A stretch of 64,000 nt of DNA from Rhizobiales bacterium 2SD (GCA_005502805.1 SCMY01000005.1:310001-374000), one strand, 5' to 3'. Counted from the first letter of the stretch, positions 27,845 to 37,138 are shown. Program-made: numbers and translations. The notes: a model not told the origin generated them from the sequence alone.

Positions 27845-28458
27845 TTGATCGCTTGTCTGGCCGTGTTGGCCGGTTCGCTCTGCCTGCCGCCCTGGCGCTC
27901 ACGCTCGCCGGCTGCGGCTCCTCCGGCTCGTCGAGTTCCGGCGAGCCCAGCACCGCGCAGAAGCTCGGCAATATCCTCATCTTCCAGTCGACCACGCCGC
28001 CGCCGGTGAATCAGCTCCCGACCGACGACGACGTCAATTTCATCTGTCCGCAGGTGACCATCGCCGATGGCGGTGCCGCGATCCGCGCCCAGTCGGGGCC
28101 GGACAGCGGCAGTCTGCGCAGCCAGGTCTCGATCAACACCGTCGCGCGCGAATGCACGCCCGTCGGGAAGGACGGAGCCTTCACTCTCAAGGTCGGAGCC
28201 GAAGGGCGCATCCTGATCGGCCCGGCCGGCAATCCCGGCAGCTATGGCGCGACGCTGATCACGCAGGTGATGCGCAACAACCAGGTGATTGCGCGCCGCA
28301 GCGCCCGTGTCGGCGGCACGATCCCCGGCGGCCAGACCGGCGTCGACTTTTCGCATGTCGAGAGCAATATCAGCGTTCCCGCCGGTTCGGGCGAAGTCGA
28401 GATCATCGTCGGCTTGAGCCCGGGAGGCGGTGAGCCGGCGCGCCGTCGGCGTCGGTGA
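27841..28458 (+). CDS. Conserved hypothetical lipoprotein
   Basis: A 205-residue predicted lipoprotein. After a short basic start the signal segment ends with the lipobox LAGC (about residues 22-25), followed by a Ser/Gly linker. The mature part contains two cysteines (FICPQ and RECTP) that could form a disulfide, several beta-strand-like stretches, and ends in a short RRRRR tail. No domain is recognised. It begins at GTG 27841 inside the IalB stop (GTGA), so the two are almost certainly co-translated and may form a periplasmic pair. Confidence 0.75.
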   Translation: MIDRLSGRVGRFALPAALALTLAGCGSSGSSSSGEPSTAQKLGNILIFQSTTPPPVNQLPTDDDVNFICPQVTIADGGAAIRAQSGPDSGSLRSQVSINTVARECTPVGKDGAFTLKVGAEGRILIGPAGNPGSYGATLITQVMRNNQVIARRSARVGGTIPGGQTGVDFSHVESNISVPAGSGEVEIIVGLSPGGGEPARRRRR

Positions 28459-28480
28459 GCGATACTCTGTGAGGGGCCGA

Positions 28481-28508
28481 TTGACTCGGCCTCCCGCTCG
28501 TCTATTGC
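28481..28508 (+). promoter_or_regulatory. Candidate promoter for the glycine cleavage operon
   Basis: TTGACT (28481-28486) and TATTGC (28503-28508) are 16 bases apart, placing transcription start just before the riboswitch. The -10 is a weak match. Confidence 0.4.
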
Positions 28509-28526
28509 TGGCTCAGCCGCATCATC

Positions 28527-28725
28527 CCCGCGGGAGAGACCGGAGCCGGACTTGTCCGGAGCCGGCGCCGAAGGCGCAACCGCCCCGGAAACGCTCAGGC
28601 AAACGGACCGCGTGGGAATTGGCGCTCTGGAAAGCGGCGGGCTTTTGAAGCCCGCCCACCGACGGGGGTAACCCGCTGCGGCTTCGGCCCAGTGGGGAAA
28701 TCTCTCAGGTCCCGAGACAGAGGGG
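28527..28725 (+). ncRNA. Tandem glycine riboswitch
   Basis: Two glycine aptamers in series upstream of gcvT. The first holds the conserved blocks CGGGAGAGACC, GCGCCGAAGGCGCAACC and CGCTCAGGCAAACGGACCG (to about 28612). The second follows after a short linker, with CTGGAAAGCGG, CACCGACGGGGGTAACCC and CTCTCAGGTCCCGAGACAGA. Tandem glycine riboswitches typically raise glycine-cleavage expression when glycine is abundant. The match to the family consensus was made by eye; a covariance-model scan would settle the ends. Confidence 0.93.
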
Positions 28726-28770
28726 GCGCGCTCCGGACGAATCCGTCCGGGGTCCGCGCTCGATTCTGTT
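28726..28770 (+). promoter_or_regulatory. Putative riboswitch expression platform
   Basis: Directly after the second aptamer lies a strong hairpin: inner arms CCGGACG (28733-28739)/CGTCCGG (28744-28750) with an AATC loop, extended by outer arms GCGCG/CGCGC. The following bases (TCGATTCTGTT) are only mildly T-rich. It ends shortly before the GAGGGG ribosome site (28771-28776), so either termination or blocking of translation initiation is possible. Confidence 0.55.
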
Positions 28771-28781
28771 GAGGGGATGCC

Positions 28782-29930
28782 ATGGCTGCCGAAGCCGAGA
28801 CTGCAAGCACCGAGCCGCTGCTCAAGACGCCATTGCACGCCCGCCATGTCACGCTGGGCGCGCGCATGGTGCCGTTCGCCGGCTACGACATGCCGGTGCA
28901 GTACCCGGCCGGCATCATGGCCGAACACAACTGGACGCGCGAGAGCGCCGGCCTGTTCGACGTCTCGCATATGGGCCAGGCCTTCCTCGTCGGTCCCGAC
29001 CACGAGACTACGGCCCGCGCGCTCGAAGCGCTGATCCCGGCCGATATCGTCAACCTGCCGCCGGGCAAGCAGCGCTATTCGCAGCTGCTGAACGAGGAGG
29101 GCGGCATCCTCGACGACCTGATGGTGACGCGCTCGGCCGATCCGGACGAGGACGGCGCACTGCTCCTCGTCGTCAACGCCGCCTGCAAGACTGAGGACTA
29201 CGCCCATATCGAAGCGCGGCTGCCGGCCAATGTGAAGCTGGTCAAGGCCGAGCATCGCGGCCTGATCGCGCTGCAGGGCCCGAAGGCCGAGGAGGCGCTG
29301 ACTGCGCTCAATCCCGAAGCCGCCGAGATGGGTTTCATGACCCTGCGCACGCTGAAGCTTGGCGGCGTCAAGGCCAATGTCAGCCGCTCCGGCTATACCG
29401 GCGAGGACGGCTACGAGATCTCCGCTGCGGCCGACCGGATCGGCGAGATCTGGGATGCGCTCCTGCTCGACGCGCGCGTCAAGCCGATCGGCCTCGGTGC
29501 CCGCGATTCGCTGCGCCTGGAGGCGGGCCTGTGCCTCTACGGCCATGACATCGACACCACGACCTCGCCGGTCGAGGCGGCGCTCAACTGGTCGATTCAG
29601 AAGCGCCGGCGCGAGGAGGGCGGTTTCCCGGGCGCCGCCCGCATCCAGCGCGAATTCGCCGAGAAGCCGGCCCGCATCCGCGTCGGTCTGCTGCCGGAAG
29701 GCCGGGCTCCGGCGCGCGAAGGGGCGGAGATCGCCACCGCCGACGGCACCATCGTCGGCAAGGTCACCTCGGGCGGCTTTGGCCCGACCCTGAACGGCCC
29801 TTGCGCCATGGGCTATGTCGCCAGGGAGCACTCCGCTCCCGGCACGAAGCTCGACCTGATCGTGCGCGGCAAGCCGCTGCCGGCGACCATCGCCGCGATG
29901 CCTTTCGTCCCGAACCGCTACAAGCGCTGA
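28782..29930 (+). CDS. gcvT: Glycine cleavage system T protein (aminomethyltransferase)
   Basis: A 382-residue enzyme that transfers the methylene group from the aminomethyl-lipoyl arm of H protein to tetrahydrofolate, releasing ammonia. It shows the GcvT hallmarks [23 protein letters not shown], the folate-site region [14 protein letters not shown] and [17 protein letters not shown]. The GAGGGG site upstream and riboswitch place the start at ATG 28782. It leads the gcvT-gcvH-gcvPA-gcvPB operon, with gcvH following after 26 bases. Confidence 0.97.
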   Translation: MAAEAETASTEPLLKTPLHARHVTLGARMVPFAGYDMPVQYPAGIMAEHNWTRESAGLFDVSHMGQAFLVGPDHETTARALEALIPADIVNLPPGKQRYSQLLNEEGGILDDLMVTRSADPDEDGALLLVVNAACKTEDYAHIEARLPANVKLVKAEHRGLIALQGPKAEEALTALNPEAAEMGFMTLRTLKLGGVKANVSRSGYTGEDGYEISAAADRIGEIWDALLLDARVKPIGLGARDSLRLEAGLCLYGHDIDTTTSPVEAALNWSIQKRRREEGGFPGAARIQREFAEKPARIRVGLLPEGRAPAREGAEIATADGTIVGKVTSGGFGPTLNGPCAMGYVAREHSAPGTKLDLIVRGKPLPATIAAMPFVPNRYKR

Positions 29931-29956
29931 ACCCACCTGTTTCGTCGGAGGAAACC

Positions 29957-30331
29957 ATGGCCGAGACCCGCTACACCAAGGACCACGAATACATCCGCAT
30001 CGAGGGTGACACCGGCACGGTCGGCATCACCGATTACGCCCAGGGCCAGCTCGGCGACGTCGTCTTCGTCGAATTGCCGACCGTCGGCAAGGCGCTCGCC
30101 AAGGGCGGCGAAGCCGCCGTCGTCGAGAGCGTCAAGGCGGCTTCCGAGGTCTATGCGCCGGTCTCCGGCGAGGTCGTCGCCGTCAACAGCGAGCTTGAAG
30201 CCGCGCCCGGCACGGTCAACGAGGATCCGGCCGGCAAGGGCTGGTTCGTCAAGATCAAGCTGGCGAACACCGGCGAGCTCGACGGCCTGCTGAGCGAGGC
30301 CGAGTACCAAGACTACGTCAAGACACTCTGA
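29957..30331 (+). CDS. gcvH: Glycine cleavage system H protein (lipoyl carrier)
   Basis: A 124-residue lipoyl-domain protein that shuttles the aminomethyl intermediate between P, T and L proteins. The lipoylated lysine is in the canonical [13 protein letters not shown] context, and [16 protein letters not shown] and the C-terminal [14 protein letters not shown] segments are typical. A GGAGG site precedes ATG 29957. A 153-base gap containing a palindromic repeat separates it from gcvPA. Confidence 0.97.
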   Translation: MAETRYTKDHEYIRIEGDTGTVGITDYAQGQLGDVVFVELPTVGKALAKGGEAAVVESVKAASEVYAPVSGEVVAVNSELEAAPGTVNEDPAGKGWFVKIKLANTGELDGLLSEAEYQDYVKTL

Positions 30332-30340
30332 CTCCCACCG

Positions 30341-30440
30341 AGTCGTCCCGGACAAGCCGCGTAGCGGCGCTGATCCGGAACCCATGCCTGAACCGTTCCG
30401 GCATGGGTCCCGGGTCTCCCTCCGGTCGCCCGGGACGGCC
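30341..30440. repeat. Dispersed palindromic repeat within the gcv operon
   Basis: A roughly 100-base element between gcvH and gcvPA. Its ends (AGTCGTCCCGGACAAGCCGC ... and ... CGCCCGGGACGGCC) match, in inverse orientation, the ends of the element at 47598-47710. The centre is a hairpin with arms CCCATGCC/GGCATGGG. Shorter relatives lie at 20373-20412 and 13766-13873. Confidence 0.8.
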
Positions 30441-30484
30441 ACAGTTTTGAACGGTCCTCGACCGTATCGGAGAACGGAACCTCC

Positions 30485-31825
30485 ATGCGCTATCTCCCCC
30501 TGACCGAGACCGACCGCGAGGATATGCTCGCGCGCATCGGAGTAACCGATGTCGACGCACTCTTCTCCGACGTGCCGAACGGCAAGCTGCTGAAAGAGCC
30601 GCTCGACCTGCCGCGCGCCAAGGGTGAGCTCGAGGTCGAGCGTATCCTCGGCCGGATGTCGGCGAAGAACACCGCGGCCGGTTCGGTGCCGTTCTTCGTC
30701 GGGGCAGGGGCCTACAAGCACCATGTTCCCGCGACGGTCGACCATCTGATCCAGCGCTCGGAATTCCTGACCAGCTACACGCCCTACCAGCCCGAGATCG
30801 CCCAGGGCACGCTGCAATACCTGTTCGAGTTCCAGACCCAGGTTGCTGCTCTGACCGGCATGGAGGTCGCCAACGCCTCGATGTATGACGGCTCGACCGG
30901 CACGGCCGAGGCGGTGCTGATGGCGCACCGCGTTACGAAGCGGCGCAAGGCGGTGCTCTCCGGCGGCCTGCACCCGCATTACATCCAGGTCGTCGAGACC
31001 CTGTCCGAGATGGCGAATGACGAGGTCGTGGCGCTGAAGCCCGACGTTCGTGCTACCGAGGACATCCTCGCCGCGATCGACGATAGCGTCTCCTGCGTCG
31101 TCGTGCAGTCGCCCGACGTCTTCGGCAACCTGCGCGATCTGAAGCCGATCGCCGAGAAGGCGCACGCCCATGGCGCGCTGCTGATCGCGGTCTTCACCGA
31201 GGTCGTCTCGCTCGGCGCGGTCGTCCCGCCCGGCGCCCAAGATGCCGATATCGTCGTCGGCGAGGGCCAGTCGATCGGCAATGCCCTGAATTTCGGCGGC
31301 CCCTATGTCGGCCTCTTCGCCGCCAAGTCGAAATATATCCGTCAGATGCCGGGCCGGCTCTGCGGCGAGACCGTCGATGCCGATGGCCGCCGCGGCTTCG
31401 TGCTGACGCTCTCGACCCGCGAGCAGCACATTCGCCGCGACAAGGCGACTTCGAACATCTGCACCAATTCCGGCCTCTGCGTGCTGGCCTTCACCATTCA
31501 CATGACGCTGCTCGGCCAGGCCGGGCTGACGCGGCTCGCCGAGGTCAACCACGCCAATGCAGTCAAGCTCGCCGACGCGCTTTCCGGCGTGAAGGGCGCC
31601 GAAGTCCTGAACGAGAGCTTCTTCAACGAGTTCACCGTGAAGCTCGCCAAGCCGGCGGCCGAGGTGGCCGAGGCGCTCGCCGCCAAGGGCATCCTGGCCG
31701 GCGTGCCGGTCTCGCGCCTGCTCCCTGGCGCCGGGCTCGACGATCTCCTGGTCGTCGCCAATACCGAAGTGAACACGGATGAGGATCGGGCGGCCTTCGT
31801 GGCGGCGCTCGCGGAGGTGCTGTGA
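30485..31825 (+). CDS. gcvPA: Glycine dehydrogenase (decarboxylating) subunit 1
   Basis: A 446-residue subunit corresponding to the N-terminal half of single-chain P protein. It opens [20 protein letters not shown] and holds [16 protein letters not shown], the [20 protein letters not shown] stretch and the [13 protein letters not shown] motif typical of GcvPA. It lacks the PLP lysine, which resides in GcvPB. Together with GcvPB it forms an alpha2beta2 enzyme that decarboxylates glycine and loads the H protein. The gcvPB start overlaps its stop. Confidence 0.96.
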   Translation: MRYLPLTETDREDMLARIGVTDVDALFSDVPNGKLLKEPLDLPRAKGELEVERILGRMSAKNTAAGSVPFFVGAGAYKHHVPATVDHLIQRSEFLTSYTPYQPEIAQGTLQYLFEFQTQVAALTGMEVANASMYDGSTGTAEAVLMAHRVTKRRKAVLSGGLHPHYIQVVETLSEMANDEVVALKPDVRATEDILAAIDDSVSCVVVQSPDVFGNLRDLKPIAEKAHAHGALLIAVFTEVVSLGAVVPPGAQDADIVVGEGQSIGNALNFGGPYVGLFAAKSKYIRQMPGRLCGETVDADGRRGFVLTLSTREQHIRRDKATSNICTNSGLCVLAFTIHMTLLGQAGLTRLAEVNHANAVKLADALSGVKGAEVLNESFFNEFTVKLAKPAAEVAEALAAKGILAGVPVSRLLPGAGLDDLLVVANTEVNTDEDRAAFVAALAEVL

Positions 31826-33399
31826 TGCTGAACCGTCAGGGACGTCCCACCCAGGCTGGCGAGGGCGAGAGCCAGCGTCATGAGACCTTCACCGGCAACA
31901 AGGCCCTCCAGCAGATCGAGCCGCTGATCTTCGAGATCGGTCATCACGAGACGACCGGCGTCGACATCGACAAGCCGGCGCCGTTCAAGAGCCGCCTCGG
32001 CAAGCATGCCCGCCAGGGCGAGATCGGCCTGCCCGGCCTCTCCGAGCCCGAGGCGATGCGCCATTATGTGCGCCTCAGCCAGAAGAACTACGGCATCGAC
32101 ACCGGGCTCTTCCCGCTCGGCTCCTGCACGATGAAGCACAATGCCCGCCTCAACGAGAAGGTGGCGCGCTTGCCGGGCTTCTCCGACGTGCATCCGCTGC
32201 AGCCGGTCTCGACCGTGCCGGGCGCGCTCGACGTCATGCTGGAGCTCGCCCGCTATCTGATGACGCTGACCGGCATGCCGGCGGTGGCGCTGTCGCCGAA
32301 GGCCGGCGCCCATGGCGAAGCCTGCGGCATGATGGCGATCAAGGCCGCGATCGCCGCCAAGGGCGAAGGCGCGACCCGCAATGTCGTGCTGGTCCCTGAA
32401 TCGGCTCACGGCACCAACCCGGCGACCGCGGCGCTGATCGGCTTCTCTGTCAAGGCCGTCCCGGCCCGCCCGGACGGCACCGTCGCGGTCGAGGACGTCA
32501 AGGCGCTGCTCGGCCCCGACGTCGCTGCGATCATGCTGACCAACCCGAACACCTGCGGCATCTTCGAGCCTCAGATCGTCGAGATCGCCGCGGCGATGCA
32601 TGAGGCGGGCGCCTATTTCTACTGCGATGGCGCCAACTTCAACGCGATCGTCGGCAAGGCGCGCCCGGGCGATCTCGGCGTCGATGCCATGCACATCAAC
32701 CTGCACAAGACCTTCTCGACGCCGCATGGCGGCGGCGGCCCGGGCGCCGGCCCGGTCGTGCTGTCGGAGCGGCTGGCGCCTTATGCGCCTGTGCCGTTCA
32801 TCTATGTCGAAGGCGGCAAGGCGCGGCTCGTCGAGCATAAGGCCGATGCGCCCGAGGGTAATGACCCCTTCGGCCGCATGACCGCCTTCCACGGCCAGAT
32901 GGGCATGTATGTGCGGGCCTTGGCCTACATGCTCAGCCACGGCGCCGACGGCATGAAGCAGGCTTCGGAAGACGCGGTGCTGAACGCCAACTACATTCGC
33001 GCCGGCCTCGCCGACCTGATGTCGCTGCCCTTCCCGGACCACCCCTCGATGCACGAGGCGCTGTTCGACGACGACTGGCTGAAGGGCACCGGCGTCACCA
33101 CGCTCGACTTCGCCAAGGCGATGATCGACGAGGGCTACCACCCGATGACGGTGTATTTCCCGCTCGTCGTCCACGGCGCCATGCTGATCGAGCCGACCGA
33201 GTCCGAATCGAAGGCCTCGCTCGACCTGTTCATCGCGACGCTGCGCGACCTCGCCATCGCCGCCAAGGGCAACGACAAGAGCCGCTTCACCGCTGCTCCG
33301 CACCATGCCCCGATGCGCCGCCTCGACGAGACGAGGGCCGCCCGCCAGCCGGTGCTGAAATGGGAAAAGCCCGCGCCGGTGAAGGAAGCGGCGGAGTAG
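31825..33399 (+). CDS. gcvPB: Glycine dehydrogenase (decarboxylating) subunit 2
   Basis: A 524-residue subunit equal to the C-terminal half of P protein. The PLP-binding lysine is in HINLHKTFSTPHGGGGPGAG, and SCTMKHNARLNEK and LTNPNTCGIFE are typical. The start at ATG 31825 shares a base with the gcvPA stop and has a GGAGG site 9 bases before it; a GTG one codon earlier is possible. The last gene of the riboswitch-controlled operon, it is followed by a clear terminator. The L protein gene is not in the window. Confidence 0.96.
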   Translation: MLNRQGRPTQAGEGESQRHETFTGNKALQQIEPLIFEIGHHETTGVDIDKPAPFKSRLGKHARQGEIGLPGLSEPEAMRHYVRLSQKNYGIDTGLFPLGSCTMKHNARLNEKVARLPGFSDVHPLQPVSTVPGALDVMLELARYLMTLTGMPAVALSPKAGAHGEACGMMAIKAAIAAKGEGATRNVVLVPESAHGTNPATAALIGFSVKAVPARPDGTVAVEDVKALLGPDVAAIMLTNPNTCGIFEPQIVEIAAAMHEAGAYFYCDGANFNAIVGKARPGDLGVDAMHINLHKTFSTPHGGGGPGAGPVVLSERLAPYAPVPFIYVEGGKARLVEHKADAPEGNDPFGRMTAFHGQMGMYVRALAYMLSHGADGMKQASEDAVLNANYIRAGLADLMSLPFPDHPSMHEALFDDDWLKGTGVTTLDFAKAMIDEGYHPMTVYFPLVVHGAMLIEPTESESKASLDLFIATLRDLAIAAKGNDKSRFTAAPHHAPMRRLDETRAARQPVLKWEKPAPVKEAAE

Positions 33400-33407
33400 C
33401 ACTTCTC

Positions 33408-33440
33408 GAAAGGGCAGGGGCGGTCACTCCTGCCCTTTCG
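33408..33440 (+). terminator. Intrinsic terminator of the gcv operon
   Basis: Arms AAAGGGCAGG and CCTGCCCTTT enclose a ten-base loop shortly after the gcvPB stop. The T run after the stem is short (CCCTTTCGTC). Confidence 0.8.
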
Positions 33441-33529
33441 TCACTTGAGCCGGCTGCCTTAAGGCTTCCTTGACCATATGCGAGGGAAGCTTCCGACGGC
33501 GTGTATCCTCGCGCCTTGGAAGCTCGCCC

Positions 33530-34840
33530 ATGTATCGCGTTCGCCTTCGCCATATGCTCGCCGCCGCGGTCTCCTTCGCGGCGATGCTCTCGGCCTCCCG
33601 CGCCGAGGAGCCGGGCTATGGCCCAAAGACCTATGACCGCACGCTCGAGGCGCTGATCACGCATGAGGACATCGCCGGCCGCGGCGGCTGGCCGAAGATC
33701 CCCAACGCCGCGACTGCGTTGAAGCCCGATTCGCAAGGGCCGGACGTCGCGCTGCTGAAGCAGCGCCTGATGTTGAGCGGCGACCTGCCGCCCGATGCCC
33801 TGCCGGGCGATGTCTACGACGCGGCGGTCGTTGCTGCGGTGAAGCGCTTCCAGCGCCGTCATGGCCTGTCCGATCTCGGCACCGTCGGCCGTCTCACCCT
33901 GAAGGCGCTGAACGTGCCGGTGGAAGTGCGCCTCAACCAGCTCACCGCGACGCTGGAGCGGCTCAAGGGCAACGGCTTCAGCTTCACCGACCGCTATGTC
34001 GTCGTGAACATCCCGGGCGCCAGTGCCGAGGCGGTGGAGAAGGGCGTGGTCCAGCGCCGCCATCTCGCCGTGGTCGGCCGGCCCGACCGGCCCTCGCCGG
34101 TGCTCCAGGCCAACATCACCTCGGTCAACCTCAATCCGTACTGGACGGTGCCGATGTCGATCGTGAAGGCCGACATCATTCCGAAGATGCGCAAGGAGCC
34201 GGACTTCATCACCAAGTCCAACATGAAGCTGCTTGGCGCCGAGAATCGCGAGATCGATCCGGCCAGCGTCAATTGGGCCAGCCTGAGCAACCCGTATTTC
34301 TACGTCAGGCAGGAGCCGGGCCCGACCAACTCGCTCGGCCAGCTCAAGATCGACATGCCGAATGGCGAGGCGGTCTACATGCACGACACGCCGAAGAAGT
34401 CGCTGTTCCGCAACGATGTCCGTTTCAACTCCTCCGGCTGCGCCCGCATCGAGGGCGTGCGCGACCTTGCCGCCTGGCTGCTGGAAGGGACGGAGTGGAC
34501 CCAGCCGGCGATCGAGGCCGAGATCGCCAAGGGCGAGCGCAAGAACATCACGCTGAAGAAGTCGGTGCCGGTCGCCTGGGTCTACATGACCGGCTGGCAG
34601 GATGCCGAAGGGCTGGTGCAGTTTCGCGACGACATCTACGGGCTCGATACGCCGCAGGGAATCATGACCTCGACGATCCAGCCGCGCCGGCCGAAGCCGA
34701 AACTCGCCGTTACGCCGGCAGCTGCGCCTGCCGCCGCGAAGCTGCCTCAGCCCGTCGTCCGTCCCGTGGCTCCGAAGGCCGCAGCGGCGCCCGCGGCGAC
34801 GCCGCTCCCGCCTCCAGGAACGGCGGTCGCCATCCAGTAG
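33530..34840 (+). CDS. L,D-transpeptidase (YcbB-like) with peptidoglycan-binding domain
   Basis: A 436-residue exported enzyme. After a signal peptide (about residues 1-25) comes a peptidoglycan-binding helical domain (PDVALLKQRLMLSG; VAAVKRFQRRHGL) and then the L,D-transpeptidase catalytic domain with H285 in MHDTPKKSLF and the catalytic cysteine C304 in SSGCARIEGV. Such enzymes form 3-3 crosslinks in peptidoglycan or attach proteins to it. The C-terminal 60 residues are Ala/Pro-rich and probably disordered. The start at ATG 33530 places the signal peptide first; an upstream in-frame ATG at 33470 adds 20 unsupported residues. It is transcribed alone. Confidence 0.92.
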   Translation: MYRVRLRHMLAAAVSFAAMLSASRAEEPGYGPKTYDRTLEALITHEDIAGRGGWPKIPNAATALKPDSQGPDVALLKQRLMLSGDLPPDALPGDVYDAAVVAAVKRFQRRHGLSDLGTVGRLTLKALNVPVEVRLNQLTATLERLKGNGFSFTDRYVVVNIPGASAEAVEKGVVQRRHLAVVGRPDRPSPVLQANITSVNLNPYWTVPMSIVKADIIPKMRKEPDFITKSNMKLLGAENREIDPASVNWASLSNPYFYVRQEPGPTNSLGQLKIDMPNGEAVYMHDTPKKSLFRNDVRFNSSGCARIEGVRDLAAWLLEGTEWTQPAIEAEIAKGERKNITLKKSVPVAWVYMTGWQDAEGLVQFRDDIYGLDTPQGIMTSTIQPRRPKPKLAVTPAAAPAAAKLPQPVVRPVAPKAAAAPAATPLPPPGTAVAIQ

Positions 34841-34876
34841 GGCAGGGCTTCCGGCTTACTCCAGGCATGAATCAAA

Positions 34877-34913
34877 ACGCCGCGGTCCGAAGACCGCGGC
34901 GTTCTTGTTTTTG
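34877..34913. terminator. Bidirectional terminator between the L,D-transpeptidase and atp genes
   Basis: Perfect arms CGCCGCGGTC/GACCGCGGCG with a CGAA loop. On the plus strand they are followed by TTCTTGTTTTT, and on the minus strand by TTTTGATT, so both converging transcripts can end here. Confidence 0.9.
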
Positions 34914-34931
34914 CATCTTGGCGTTGGCGGC

Positions 34932-35417
34932 TCAGTTGAGCTTGGCGCGCACGTCCTTGAGACCGGCGGCGATCAGATCGGCACCGGCCTTGCCGACGAC
35001 CTGGCCGCGCAGGATCACCTCGGCGGCGCGGGTCGCAGCCTCGGCCGCGGCGGCGCGGACTTCAGTGGTGGCCTGCGTCTCGGCCTGGGCGATCTTGTCC
35101 TCGGCCGACTTGGTCCGGCGGGTGACGAACTCCGCCAGCTTCTCCTCGGCGTCCTTGGCGAGGCGCTGGGCTTCGTCCTTGGCGTTGGCGACGATCGCCT
35201 CGGCTTCGGCCTCGGCCGCCTTGCGCTTGCCTTCGTACTCGGCGAGCAGCAGCTCGGCCTCGTGACGCAGGCGGCGGGCTTCGGCGAGCTCGCGGGCGAC
35301 CAGCTCGCCGCGGGCGTCGAGAGCACCCAGAAGACCCTTGATTGCGCCCATCTTCACCGCCAGGGCGATGAAGATGACGGTTCCGACGAGAACCCAGAAG
35401 GTTGGATTGGCCAACAT
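34932..35417 (-). CDS. atpF: ATP synthase F0 subunit b
   Basis: A 161-residue stator subunit with one N-terminal membrane helix (FWVLVGTVIFIALAV) followed by a long charged Ala/Glu/Lys coiled coil that reaches up to F1. It pairs with the b' subunit encoded just upstream; having two different b-type subunits is usual in alphaproteobacteria and photosynthetic bacteria. It is the last F0 gene, separated from the b' gene by 5 bases, and is followed by a strong terminator. The F1 genes are not next to it, as is common in this order. Confidence 0.95.
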   Translation of the reverse strand: MLANPTFWVLVGTVIFIALAVKMGAIKGLLGALDARGELVARELAEARRLRHEAELLLAEYEGKRKAAEAEAEAIVANAKDEAQRLAKDAEEKLAEFVTRRTKSAEDKIAQAETQATTEVRAAAAEAATRAAEVILRGQVVGKAGADLIAAGLKDVRAKLN

Positions 35418-35422
35418 GATGC

Positions 35423-35977
35423 TCAGCCTCCCAGCGCGGTCTTGACCGCCTTGGCAGTGTCGGCCGGGGCCGGAGCGGTGCCGGTCAGGTGGCTGACGAT
35501 GGCGCCGGCCGCGTCGGCGGCGATCGCCTCGACATGGCTCATCGCTTCGGTCTTGGTGGCGACGATCTTGGCCTCGGCGTCGGCGAGCTTGGCGGCAAGG
35601 TCGGCCTCGACCGTCTTGCGCCGTGCGGCGCTGTCGGCGTTGACCGTCTCGCGCGTCTCCTGCGCGATCGCCTGCGACTTGGCGCGGGCTTCGGCGAGAG
35701 ACTTCTCATAGGCCTGGCCGGCCTCTTCGGCCTTGGCCTTCATCGCGGCCGCCTCGTCGAGATCGTTGCCGATCTTGTTGGCGCGGTCCTCGAGGATGGT
35801 GCCGAGACGCGGCACGATCACCTTGGCGGAGAGCCAGTAGAGAAAGCCGAAGGTGATCGCGAGCCAGAGCAGCTGCGAGGCGAAGGTATCACCCTGGAAC
35901 GGCGGGAAGCTGCCGCCATGGGCGGGAGCGGCGCCGCCATGGGCGGTCGTTCCGGTGGTCGTGGCTGGCGCTGCCAT
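35423..35977 (-). CDS. atpG: ATP synthase F0 subunit b'
   Basis: A 184-residue second stator subunit. It has an Ala/Thr/Gly/His-rich N-terminal extension (about 30 residues), one membrane helix (QLLWLAITFGFLYWLSAKVI) and a long coiled coil (residues about 60-150). The b' type is recognised by the P-R-L-G-T-I-L-E-D-R motif after the helix. ATG 35977 with GAGGTTC upstream is preferred; a GTG one codon earlier is also possible. Note that in this order atpG may also denote the gamma subunit; here it means b'. Confidence 0.93.
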   Translation of the reverse strand: MAAPATTTGTTAHGGAAPAHGGSFPPFQGDTFASQLLWLAITFGFLYWLSAKVIVPRLGTILEDRANKIGNDLDEAAAMKAKAEEAGQAYEKSLAEARAKSQAIAQETRETVNADSAARRKTVEADLAAKLADAEAKIVATKTEAMSHVEAIAADAAGAIVSHLTGTAPAPADTAKAVKTALGG

Positions 35978-36101
35978 CACTGAACCTCATCCGGCCGCAC
36001 GAGCCCGGACGGTTCGCACGGCGATAGGGAAGGGAGGCGGGAGCCCGCCGCGTGACACCCCTGGGAGCGTCGCCCGCGGCAGGCTCGGGTAGCGTTCGCG
36101 A

Positions 36102-36329
36102 TCAGACCGCGAAGAGCAGCAGCAGCGCGATCAGCAGCGAGAAGATGCCGAGCGCTTCGGTCAGCGCGAAGCCGAGCAGCAGGGTGCCGCGCTGGCCATC
36201 GGCCGCCGACGGGTTGCGCAGGGCGCCCGAGAGGAACTGGCCGAACAGGTTGCCGAGGCCGATGCCCGCGCCGGCCATGCCGAGGCAAGCGAGACCAGCG
36301 CCGATGTACTTGGCTGCGACGGGATCCAT
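36102..36329 (-). CDS. atpE: ATP synthase F0 subunit c
   Basis: A 75-residue two-helix proteolipid that forms the rotor ring. The proton-binding glutamate is E58 in [16 protein letters not shown], and the conserved polar loop RNP (residues 38-40) lies between the helices. There is no QES/T-type sodium ligand pattern, so it is proton-coupled. An AAGGAG site precedes ATG 36329. It lies 62 bases after atpB and 124 bases before the b' gene. Confidence 0.98.
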   Translation of the reverse strand: MDPVAAKYIGAGLACLGMAGAGIGLGNLFGQFLSGALRNPSAADGQRGTLLLGFALTEALGIFSLLIALLLLFAV

Positions 36330-36391
36330 GGAAATGCTCCTTAGGGGGATGGTTGTGACAGTCGAGGGGTGAACTTGGGGATCAGGGCCGC

Positions 36392-37138
36392 TCAGTGGCC
36401 CGGATGCAGGGCGTCGTGCAGGTAGATGCAGGTCAGCACGGCGAAGACATAGGCTTGCAGCACCGCCACCAGGAACTCGAGCGCGATGATCGCGATGGTG
36501 AGCAGCAGCGGCAGCGGCGAAAGGATGATCCAGCCGCCGGCGAAGATCAGGGTCGCAACGAAGCCGGCGAAGATCTTCAGCGCGATGTGGCCGGCGAGCA
36601 GGTTGGCGAAGAGACGGACCGACAGGCTGATCGGGCGCGAGACGAACGAGATCACCTCGATCGGCACCAGGATGATCAGCATCAGCGGATGGACGCCGCT
36701 CGGCACGAACAGGCCGAAGAAATGCGCACCATGCTTGGCGATGCCGTAGATGATGACGGTGAGGATCACGATCGCGGCGAGCGCGGCGGTGACGACCAGG
36801 TGGCTGGTCACGGTGAAGGCGCCGGGGATCATGCCGAGCAGGTTGCAGACCAGCACGAACATGAAGAGCGAGAACACCAGCGGCACGAACTTCATGCCGT
36901 CATGGCCTGCAGAGTCTTTGACCGTACTGGCGACGAACTCGTAGCCCATCTCCGCCAGCGCCTGCAGCCGGCCAGGGACCAGCGAGCGGTTGCGCGTGCC
37001 ATAGACGAAGAGCAGCGCGATGACGGCGACTGCGGCGACCATGAACAGGGCAGAGTTGGTGAAAGCGATCTCGCTTGCGCCGATCTTGCCGAGCGACACG
37101 ATCGGCTTGATCTCGAATTGTTCGATCGGACTAGCCAT
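36392..37138 (-). CDS. atpB: ATP synthase F0 subunit a
   Basis: A 248-residue membrane subunit with five to six helices forming the two proton half-channels beside the c ring. The essential arginine is in [18 protein letters not shown], and [15 protein letters not shown] and [16 protein letters not shown] are conserved. It follows atpI by 48 bases in the same operon. Confidence 0.97.
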   Translation of the reverse strand: MASPIEQFEIKPIVSLGKIGASEIAFTNSALFMVAAVAVIALLFVYGTRNRSLVPGRLQALAEMGYEFVASTVKDSAGHDGMKFVPLVFSLFMFVLVCNLLGMIPGAFTVTSHLVVTAALAAIVILTVIIYGIAKHGAHFFGLFVPSGVHPLMLIILVPIEVISFVSRPISLSVRLFANLLAGHIALKIFAGFVATLIFAGGWIILSPLPLLLTIAIIALEFLVAVLQAYVFAVLTCIYLHDALHPGH

